DNA of 64,000 bases from CAVSJJ01 sp963771015 (GTDB lineage Bacteria; Actinomycetota; Actinomycetes; Actinomycetales; Dermatophilaceae): contig CAVYRN010000007.1 of the NCBI GenBank assembly GCA_963771015.1, positions 1 through 64,000 on the forward strand. The letters are read 5' to 3'. Shown piece after piece: positions 27,444-34,272 of the stretch (position 1 is the stretch's first letter; every line of letters starts with the position of its first letter). The notes under the pieces were generated by a model that saw only the letters and a program-made list of their open reading frames with translations, was not told the origin of the DNA and ran no database searches. The translations under genes were made by a program, and so were the position numbers.

Positions 27444-28325
27444 TCAGCCCCCCCGCACGACGCCGTGCGCGGTCAGCGCCGGCCTCGAGAGAAGCGCGAT
27501 CTTCTGCAGAGCCACGGCGCGAACCGCATTCACGCCGTCGCCCAACACCCCGACGAGGTCCGCGGTGTCGACGGCCTCCGAGGACAGCCCCTGGTACGCG
27601 ACGAGCAGGGCCCGCCGCAGCTCGGTGTTGACGTTGACCTTCGCGACGCCGAGGGTGACCGCGGCCGCGAGCTGCTCGTCGGGAAGGCCGGACGCCCCGT
27701 GGAGAACCAGGGGAACCGGTACCTGCTCGTGGATCCGGGCGAGGAGGTCGAGGTCGAGGGGCCGCGGCTCGGCGGACATCCCGTGGACGTTGCCCACGGC
27801 CACGGCGAGGGCGTCGACCCCGGTGCGCTCGACGAACTCCCGAGCACGCTCCGGGCTCGTCATCTCACCCTTGTCGGCGGCGACCGAACGGTTCTCGTCG
27901 CCCGGGATCGCTCCCAGCTCGCCCTCGACCCAGACACCGTTGGCCGCACCGATCCGGACCGCCTCGGTGGTCAACGCGACGTTGTCATCGAAGGGGAGCG
28001 CCGAGCCGTCGACCATGACGGAGGTGTAGCCGCCTTCGGCGCACCACCGGATCTCCTCGATGCGGCGGGCGTGGTCCAGGTGGACCCCGACGGGCACCGA
28101 GGACGCGTCCGCCGCCCGGAGCGTCATGGCGGCCAGGGCCTCACGCCCGGCGTGGGCGAAGGTGCTCGACCCCGCTTGCACGATCACCGGGGCACCGAGC
28201 TCCTCCGCGGCCTGGAGGATGCCCATCGTGGTCTCGAGCCCGTAGGTCGAGAAGGCGCCGAGGGCGAACCCCTCGTGGAAGCCCTGCCGCATCCGGGCGA
28301 AGCCGACGTCACGCAACGGTCTCAC
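27444..28325 (-). CDS. Class II fructose-bisphosphate aldolase family protein
   Basis: This 293-aa zinc-dependent aldolase-family protein is of the FbaA/GatY/KbaY kind. It shows the metal and catalytic motif VHLDHAR, the later histidines in VAVGNVHG and LVLHGASG, and the phosphate-binding region VNVNTELRR. It would cleave a phosphorylated keto sugar to DHAP and an aldehyde, or run in reverse. The start is GTG 28325, overlapping the upstream DUF1537 kinase gene by 17 bp; MRQGFHEG eleven codons later is an alternative. The kinase product is its likely substrate, but the exact sugar is unknown. Confidence 0.88.
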   Translation of the reverse strand: MRPLRDVGFARMRQGFHEGFALGAFSTYGLETTMGILQAAEELGAPVIVQAGSSTFAHAGREALAAMTLRAADASSVPVGVHLDHARRIEEIRWCAEGGYTSVMVDGSALPFDDNVALTTEAVRIGAANGVWVEGELGAIPGDENRSVAADKGEMTSPERAREFVERTGVDALAVAVGNVHGMSAEPRPLDLDLLARIHEQVPVPLVLHGASGLPDEQLAAAVTLGVAKVNVNTELRRALLVAYQGLSSEAVDTADLVGVLGDGVNAVRAVALQKIALLSRPALTAHGVVRGG

Positions 28326-29772
28326 CCCTGAGGATCCGAACCGCTTGGGCCATCGAGTCGTCGTCCCCGACGTTCCCGGCGAAGACGACGTAGGGCATGT
28401 TGGACGGAGCCTTCTCGCCGGCGTCCTCGACGGTGATCCACGCCGACGTCATGCCCGGGAAGAGCTGCCCCGCGACGATGGCCCGTCGAATGCCGAGCCC
28501 CTTCACGGCCACGTCGTGTGAGGTGATCCCGCCCTTGGCGATGACCCATCCGAGGTCGACGCGGTCTCGAACCTGTCGTACGACCTGGACGACGATGTCG
28601 GAGACCCGCCGGGCGATCGCCAGGCTGTCCTCGGCGTCGGCGCCCTCGATCCGGACCCGGCTGGTCGTCAGCGCGACGTCCGAGGTGGCGAGGGCCCGGA
28701 CGACGTGGTCGACGGCCTCTCGGATCCGGTCCGCTCCGCCCTGCGGCTCCAGCAGGGCCGGCACGTCGAGCGTGACCGTGTCGACGCCGGGAAGATCGAC
28801 GAGTCGGGCGAGCTGGCGGCCGGTGAGCTCCACGTGGGAGCCCACCACGACGAGCCCGTGGCGTCCGGCGGCGGAGGGAGCGGGGCGCACCGGCATGCTC
28901 GGGCTGATCCCGCCCCGTGCGGCCACGAACGACGGCCCGGCCCGGTAGACGAAACGCCGCCCCTGAGCCTCGACGTCGAGCAGGCCCAGCACGAGGGTGT
29001 CCAGGTCCTCCGCCACCAGCGCGTCGACGACGGCGACCGCGCCATCGCGCAGACTCGAGAGGAGCTCGCCGACCCGGGCCACGCCACCGACCCGCAGGTC
29101 GTCGAGGCCGATGCCCACGACGTCGCGGGCCGCGATCCTTCCGCCGGTGCGCTCCTCGACGTACTCGTCCAGCCGGGAGCTGTGGTAGCCGAAGGTCGCG
29201 TCACGGGCGTAGTCGGTCTCGGCGACGGCGACGAAGGTCGGGCCCACCTTGGCGTACTGGAGCCCGTCGACCGTCACACGGCCCGCCTCGAGGTATGCCG
29301 GGACGAGGAGCACACCGTCGACGTGGAGGCCACGGTCCTCCATGACGGCCGACGCGACGTCGGTCTCGAGGGGGAAGTGGCCGCGCAGGGTCGAGTCGCC
29401 CCGGCAGGTGATGACATAGCGCCGCCCGGCCCGGCCGGCGGCCGAGTCCACCGCCTGCACGACATCGCGCAGGAGGACCTCGACGTCGGCGGGGGACAGG
29501 CTTCGCGTGTTGGTGAGGATGAAGACCACGGACCCGGGCAGTGCGAGGGCCCAGTCGAGGGATGCCTCGTCCCAGGCCGTGAGGATCGGGACGTCGTGAA
29601 CCGACTGGCTGCCCGTGGGGTCGTCGTCGAGGACGATGACCACGGTGCCGTCAGCGGCGATGCGCTCGCGGATCCGCTCCCGTGCCTGCGGATCACCTGC
29701 CGCGGGCGGGTGGCCATCGAACTGGCCGTCGACCAGCGCAGGAGCGTCGTTGCTCGTGCGTGCTGCCGTCAT
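28309..29772 (-). CDS. DUF1537 four-carbon acid sugar kinase family protein (third, divergent member)
   Basis: This 487-aa protein belongs to the DUF1537 family but is only remotely similar to the two copies at 18577 and 30621. The N-terminal domain has LDDDPTGSQSVHDV in place of ADDLTGA and ITCRGDSTLRGH. The C-terminal nucleotide domain has GWVIAKGGITSHD and a final VFAGNVGDDDSM. The subfamily with DDDPTG is commonly found beside class II aldolases. The start is ATG 29772 (MTAARTSN), four bases after the racemase-like gene stop. It overlaps the aldolase gene by 17 bp. The predicted role is phosphorylation of a sugar acid or ketose that the aldolase then cleaves. Confidence 0.85.
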   Translation of the reverse strand: MTAARTSNDAPALVDGQFDGHPPAAGDPQARERIRERIAADGTVVIVLDDDPTGSQSVHDVPILTAWDEASLDWALALPGSVVFILTNTRSLSPADVEVLLRDVVQAVDSAAGRAGRRYVITCRGDSTLRGHFPLETDVASAVMEDRGLHVDGVLLVPAYLEAGRVTVDGLQYAKVGPTFVAVAETDYARDATFGYHSSRLDEYVEERTGGRIAARDVVGIGLDDLRVGGVARVGELLSSLRDGAVAVVDALVAEDLDTLVLGLLDVEAQGRRFVYRAGPSFVAARGGISPSMPVRPAPSAAGRHGLVVVGSHVELTGRQLARLVDLPGVDTVTLDVPALLEPQGGADRIREAVDHVVRALATSDVALTTSRVRIEGADAEDSLAIARRVSDIVVQVVRQVRDRVDLGWVIAKGGITSHDVAVKGLGIRRAIVAGQLFPGMTSAWITVEDAGEKAPSNMPYVVFAGNVGDDDSMAQAVRILRGETVA

Positions 29773-29776
29773 CGCG

Positions 29777-30454
29777 TCACTCAGCGCCCATCGCTTCAAC
29801 CTGCTCGGCGAGGAACTCGACGCCCATCCTCGGGCTGGCCAGGACCGGGACCCCGGTCTCCTCGGACAGCCGCGGCGCCAGCCGGGCCATCGACGCCTGG
29901 GCGAGGACGATGAGGTCGGTCTCCTTGGCGAGCACGGCCGCCTCGTGGGACACCATGTCGTCGTGGCGGTCCCGGTCCCCGGACATGAGGATGGCGAACG
30001 CCCCCTCGGCGAGCCGCTGGTGGATGGTCACGGTCCGCCCGAGCTCGGCGGCCTTGGCGACCACGAGGTCGGACGTGGGGTCGAGCGTGGTGGGGAGCGT
30101 CGCCAGGACGCCGATGTCGGTTCCGCTGGTGGCGGCCTTGAGCGCCATCGCGTCGTCGATCTTGACGATGGGCGTCGTGACCGTCCGCTTCGCGACGTCC
30201 ATCGTCGGGCCCAGCGAGGAGCAGGCGCTGAAGATGACGTCGGCCCCGGCAGCCTCGGCGGCCTCGGCCAGGTGGACCATGCGCTGGGTGCTCGCCTCGG
30301 TGATCCCCCCGTCGCGACCGACCTGGGCCAGGACGTCCGAGTCGACGAAGTGGATCACCTCGGCGTCGGGGAGCAGCTCGGCGAGGAGGTCGTTGATGGC
30401 GGGCTCGACCGTGACGAAGACGAAGCTCGTATGCAGCACTGCCACTTTGGTCAT
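29777..30454 (-). CDS. Aspartate/glutamate racemase family protein
   Basis: This 225-aa protein has the Asp/Glu/hydantoin racemase fold: the first cysteine motif FSACSSLG (about residue 80), and in the second position LIVLAQASMARL, where many racemases have a Cys. The second catalytic Cys appears to be missing (Ala/Ser here), so it may be an isomerase or decarboxylase-like relative and not a true two-cysteine racemase. The start is ATG 30454 with AGGAG. It is the first gene of the minus-strand operon and starts 16 bp from the operator-like palindrome at 30470. Confidence 0.75.
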   Translation of the reverse strand: MTKVAVLHTSFVFVTVEPAINDLLAELLPDAEVIHFVDSDVLAQVGRDGGITEASTQRMVHLAEAAEAAGADVIFSACSSLGPTMDVAKRTVTTPIVKIDDAMALKAATSGTDIGVLATLPTTLDPTSDLVVAKAAELGRTVTIHQRLAEGAFAILMSGDRDRHDDMVSHEAAVLAKETDLIVLAQASMARLAPRLSEETGVPVLASPRMGVEFLAEQVEAMGAE

Positions 30455-30469
30455 GCCAACTCCTCTGTC

Positions 30470-30495
30470 CTCAGACGTCTGATGGGTGCTAGGTT
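30470..30495. promoter_or_regulatory. Divergent operator-promoter between the racemase operon and DUF1537 copy 2
   Basis: CTCAGACGTCTGATG (30470-30484) contains the perfect palindrome CAGACGTCTG. It is followed by TAGGTT (30490-30495), a -10 box for the plus strand. On the minus strand CCTAA lies 15 bp before the CATCAGAC half, the same spacing as at the GntR gene. It is probably the main control point of the island. Confidence 0.55.
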
Positions 30496-30620
30496 TAGGA
30501 GACCGCATCCCGACGGATTTGGCAAGACCTCCGGCAAAGAATCTTTCGACCAGTGCACCGGAGGGGCGGAACCCGTTGGGGTGGTGGACGTTTCACCCAC
30601 TCACGAGCGCTGAGGTGCCA

Positions 30621-31853
30621 ATGTCAGTGACCGTCGAAGAGCACCGGTCGCCGGACGACGGGCGGCGTGGAGCCCGCCTGGTCGTCGTCGCGGACGACCT
30701 GACCGGTGCCGCCGACAGCGCCGCCCCCTTCGCGGGGTGGACCGAGGTCGTGATCGCCCTCGGCCCGGAGGACCCCTGGCCCGACGGCGGGCTGATCGCC
30801 GTGGACACCGACACCCGCCACGCGGATCCGGGCACCGCCGGCGAGCGCGTCTTCGGCGTGGTCCACCGGGCCGCCGCCGAGGGTTCCGACGTGTACAAGA
30901 AGATCGACTCGCTGGGTCGCGGCAACATCGGCGTCGAGGTCCGCGCCGCCGCCGACGCCCTCCGCGTCGACGGCGTCCCGCCGATCGTCCTTGTCGCCCC
31001 GGCGTTCCCGACCGCCGGCCGCACCACCCTCGGCGGGGTGCTCCACGTCCAGGGCGAACCCTTGTACACCGACGGCCGCGTCGTCCGGTTCGGCGACCTC
31101 CTCGCCGGTCACCGGTTCCGGGTCGTCGAGCTGCCCCGACCCGCCGGCACGGACGAGGTCGTCCGGGGCCTGGAGGCCGCGGCGCGGTCGGGCCACAACC
31201 TCGTCATCATCGACGCCGAGACCGAGGAGCACCTCGCCTCGATCGCTCGCGGCGTGCAGGCCTTCGGCAGGCCGGTTCTCATGGTCGGCACCGGTGGTCT
31301 GTCACGGCACCTCGTCGGGCTGCTCGGCCCGCGCCCGGACCGGGCCGGGACCGCGAAACAGGCCGAGCTGCCCACGCTGCGTGGACCGGCGCTCTTCGTC
31401 ATCGGCAGCCCCTCCCCGGTCGCCAAGGCGCAGCTCACCGAGCTCCTCGCGGCCGGGGTCCACGGCGTGCCGCTCCGGCCGCGGTCCCGGCCGCGCGCCG
31501 CCCGCGTCCTGCGCGACCAGCTGGCGCGAGGAGCGGACGTCGCGATCTTCCCCGACCCGACCCTGCCGGTCCTGGCCGCCCACTCCGCCGGGGTGGCCGA
31601 CGACCTGGCGACGGCGGCCGCCGCGGTCCTCCGCGGGGTCGGCACCCTGGTGCTCACCGGAGGCGAGACGGCCCGCGCCGTCCTCACCAGGTCCGGCGTC
31701 GGCCACCTGCACGTGGCGGGCGAGATCGAACCCGGCCTCGTCGTGTCGTACCCCGACGGGCACCGACCGAACGTCATCACCAAGTCGGGCGCCTTCGGCG
31801 ACCCCCACACCCTGGTCCGCTGCCTCCCACCCCCCTGGACAGAGGAGTCCTGA
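30621..31853 (+). CDS. DUF1537 four-carbon acid sugar kinase, copy 2
   Basis: This 410-aa DUF1537 kinase has the intact N-terminal motif ADDLTGA (Asp26) and the C-terminal GGETA and TKSGAFGD motifs. DUF1537 kinases of the DtnK/LtnK type phosphorylate C4 of threonate or erythronate in the cytoplasm. The start is ATG 30621 behind GAGGTG. It is followed one base after its stop by a PdxA-family gene, the exact partner known from DtnK-PdxA2 pathways that yield DHAP and CO2. The central 878 bp are almost identical to copy 1, which looks like a recent duplication or gene conversion. Of the two copies this is probably the fully active one. Confidence 0.92.
   Translation: MSVTVEEHRSPDDGRRGARLVVVADDLTGAADSAAPFAGWTEVVIALGPEDPWPDGGLIAVDTDTRHADPGTAGERVFGVVHRAAAEGSDVYKKIDSLGRGNIGVEVRAAADALRVDGVPPIVLVAPAFPTAGRTTLGGVLHVQGEPLYTDGRVVRFGDLLAGHRFRVVELPRPAGTDEVVRGLEAAARSGHNLVIIDAETEEHLASIARGVQAFGRPVLMVGTGGLSRHLVGLLGPRPDRAGTAKQAELPTLRGPALFVIGSPSPVAKAQLTELLAAGVHGVPLRPRSRPRAARVLRDQLARGADVAIFPDPTLPVLAAHSAGVADDLATAAAAVLRGVGTLVLTGGETARAVLTRSGVGHLHVAGEIEPGLVVSYPDGHRPNVITKSGAFGDPHTLVRCLPPPWTEES
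30697..31574 (+). repeat. Near-identical direct repeat, right copy (partner 18653-19530)
   Basis: This is the partner of 18653-19530. The flanks are more diverged: the last 279 bp of the genes show about 30 differences by eye, and the first 76 bp are also clearly different. Confidence 0.9.
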
Positions 31854-31854
31854 G

Positions 31855-32847
31855 ATGGTCCTGCCCATCATCGCCATCACCATGGGAGACCCCGCCGGGG
31901 TCGGACCCGAGATCATCGTCAAGGCGCTGGCCTCGCCCGAGGTCTACCGCATCGGCCGTCCCCTCGTCGTCGGCGATGCCCGTCGGCTGCGCGAGGCCGC
32001 CGACATCTGCGGCGTGCTGGTCGAGGTCGCCACCGTGCAGGGGCCGGAGGACGCCGCCTTCCGGCACGGCGTCATCGACTGCGTCGACCTCGACTGCGTG
32101 CCCGAGGACCTGCCCTTCGGCGAGATGTCCCCGGTGGCCGGCGATGCGGCATACCGCTTCATCGAGCGGGCGGTGGAGCTCGCCGTCGCCGACCGCGTCG
32201 CCGCCATCTGCACCGCGCCACTGAACAAGGAGGCGCTCCACGCGGGGGGGCACCCCTACCCGGGACACACCGAGCTGCTCGCCCGGCTCACCGGCACCGA
32301 GGAGGTGTCGATGCTGCTGAACGCACCCGGCCTGCGGGTCATCCACGTCACGACACACATCGGCCTGGTCGACATGGTCCGCAAGATCGAACCAGGTCTG
32401 GTGCTGCGCACGATCCAGCGAGGTCACGGCGTGCTCACCAAGATGGGAATGGAGCACCCCCGGATCGCCGTCTGTGGCATCAACCCGCACGCCGGCGAAC
32501 ACGGCCTGTTCGGCTACGGCGAGGAGGAGGAGAAGATCGTCCCGGCCGTCGAGAGCGCGCGGGCGCAGGGGATCGACGCCCTGGGGCCACTGCCCGCAGA
32601 CACCGTCTTCTTCCGAGCACGCCGAGGCGACTTCGACCTCGTCGTGGCGATGTACCACGACCAGGGCCACGGGCCCGTCAAGGCGCTGGGCATCGAGGAG
32701 GGTGTCAACATCACCGTGGGACTGCCCGTGATCCGCACGAGCGTCGACCACGGAACCGCGTTCGACATCGCCGGCACCGGGACCGCCGAGGAGGCGAGCC
32801 TGCTCGAGGCGCTGCGCCAGGCGGTCGAGCTGGCGCCCCAGGTCTGA
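31855..32847 (+). CDS. pdxA2: PdxA family 4-phospho-tetronate 3-dehydrogenase (PdxA2 type)
   Basis: This 330-aa NAD-dependent dehydrogenase is homologous to 4-hydroxythreonine-4-phosphate dehydrogenase. Motifs are MGDPAGVGPE at the N-terminus, CTAPLNKEAL, the metal histidines in GHTELLA and MYHDQGHGPVK, and INPHAGE. Placed one base after a DUF1537 kinase, it most likely oxidises the 4-phospho sugar acid at C3 with loss of CO2 to give DHAP. It is less likely to serve vitamin B6 synthesis, since actinobacteria normally use PdxST. The ATG at 31855 is preceded by GAGGAG inside the end of the kinase gene. The gene symbol reflects context and homology, not an experiment. Confidence 0.88.
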   Translation: MVLPIIAITMGDPAGVGPEIIVKALASPEVYRIGRPLVVGDARRLREAADICGVLVEVATVQGPEDAAFRHGVIDCVDLDCVPEDLPFGEMSPVAGDAAYRFIERAVELAVADRVAAICTAPLNKEALHAGGHPYPGHTELLARLTGTEEVSMLLNAPGLRVIHVTTHIGLVDMVRKIEPGLVLRTIQRGHGVLTKMGMEHPRIAVCGINPHAGEHGLFGYGEEEEKIVPAVESARAQGIDALGPLPADTVFFRARRGDFDLVVAMYHDQGHGPVKALGIEEGVNITVGLPVIRTSVDHGTAFDIAGTGTAEEASLLEALRQAVELAPQV

Positions 32848-32919
32848 CGGGTGGACGAGCGGAGGCCGGAATGAGGACCCACCCCCGGCGCGAGCCCGGC
32901 CGGCAGGGGCTGCGCTGAC

Positions 32920-34251
32920 GTGGAGCGAATCTCGGTGCGGTCCTGGCTGGTCTGGGGCGTCGCCGTCACGGCATACACCGTCGGGGTGCTGCAGCGGACC
33001 TCGCTCGGCGTCTCGGGGCTGGCCGCGGCCGACCGGTTCCAGGTCACCGCCGCGGCGCTGGGGACCTTCGCCGTGGTGCAGCTGCTCGTGTATGCCGTCA
33101 TGCAGGTCCCCGTCGGAGTGATGGTCGATCGGGTCGGCCCCCGGGTCCTCGTGGTCGGCGGGGCGGCGCTGATGGCCCTCGGCCAGCTCGCGCTCGCCCT
33201 GGCCCACTCGATGCCGGCGGCCCTCCTGGCCCGCGTCCTGGTCGGCGCCGGCGACGCGATGACCTTCATCAGCGTGCTGCGGCTCGTGGCCGCCTGGTTC
33301 CCGCCACGGCGGGTTCCCCTCGTCACCCAGCTGACCGGCATCGTCGGACAGACCGGCCAGGTCCTCAGCGCCATCCCGCTCGTGGCCCTCCTGCACGGCC
33401 CGGGCTGGACCCCGGCCTTCCTGTCCGCCGCCTCGCTCAGCCTGCTGGCGGGGCTGCTCGTCCTCGCCCTGGTCCGCGACAGCCCGGATGGCGACCGCAC
33501 CGGCCAGGACGCCCCCACGATGGCCCAGGTCCGCCGGGACCTCGTCTCCGCGTGGCGCCACCCCGGGACCCGGCTGGGGCTGTGGACCCACTTCACCACG
33601 ATGTTCCCCGGGGCGGTGTTCGTGATGCTGTGGGGGTTCCCGTTCCTCACCTCCGGCGAGGGGCTCTCCCCGCACGCCGCCGGGGCCCTGCTCACCGTGT
33701 TCGTCCTGGTCGGCATGGCGACCGCACCGGTCCTCGGCGAGCTCGTCGCCCGGCACCCGCTGCGCCGCTCCTGGCTGGTCCTGGGCATCGTCGGCTCGGT
33801 CATCGCGAGCTGGACCGCCGTCCTGGCCCTGCCGCGGCCGGCACCGCCCTGGCTGCTGCTCATCCTCGTCCTCACCATGGCCGTGGCCGGCCCCGGCTCG
33901 ATGATCGGCTTCGACTACGCCCGAACCTTCAACCCTCCCAACCGGTTCGGCACCGCCACCGGCATCGTCAACGTGGGCGGGTTCGTCGCCACCCTGGTCA
34001 CCATCCTCCTGGTCGGCGTCGTCCTCGACCTCACCAGTCAGGGGACCGGCGACGGGACCGCCTACAGCCTCCACGGCTTCCGGATCGCGCTGTCCGTGCA
34101 GTACCTCATCTGGGCCGTCGGGCTCACCGGCTTCCTCCGCACCCGCCGCGCGGTCCGCGCTCGGATGGCGAGCGAGGGCGTCGTCGTCCCTCCCCTGCGC
34201 CAGGCCATCCGCCGCGACCGCGACCGGCGGCGCGGGACCCGCGCGCGCTGA
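32920..34251 (+). CDS. MFS transporter
   Basis: This 443-aa major facilitator protein has twelve predicted membrane segments. The loop 2-3 motif is VGVMVDRVGPRVL (G-x3-D-R-x-G), and a second pseudo-repeat starts after the cytoplasmic segment at about residues 190-220. The start is GTG 32920. It lies 72 bp after the PdxA-type gene on the same strand, so it could be part of that unit and import the acid substrate or export a product. The Arg-rich C-terminal tail is cytoplasmic. It converges with the signalling gene ending at 34273, with only 21 bp between. Confidence 0.87.
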   Translation: MERISVRSWLVWGVAVTAYTVGVLQRTSLGVSGLAAADRFQVTAAALGTFAVVQLLVYAVMQVPVGVMVDRVGPRVLVVGGAALMALGQLALALAHSMPAALLARVLVGAGDAMTFISVLRLVAAWFPPRRVPLVTQLTGIVGQTGQVLSAIPLVALLHGPGWTPAFLSAASLSLLAGLLVLALVRDSPDGDRTGQDAPTMAQVRRDLVSAWRHPGTRLGLWTHFTTMFPGAVFVMLWGFPFLTSGEGLSPHAAGALLTVFVLVGMATAPVLGELVARHPLRRSWLVLGIVGSVIASWTAVLALPRPAPPWLLLILVLTMAVAGPGSMIGFDYARTFNPPNRFGTATGIVNVGGFVATLVTILLVGVVLDLTSQGTGDGTAYSLHGFRIALSVQYLIWAVGLTGFLRTRRAVRARMASEGVVVPPLRQAIRRDRDRRRGTRAR

Positions 34252-34272
34252 GCACGGCTGCCGGGGCCGCCC

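Noticed and set aside
31777..34074. A 765-codon minus-strand frame opposite pdxA2 and the MFS gene
   Set aside because: It is an antisense shadow; the plus strand encodes two clear families with proper starts.
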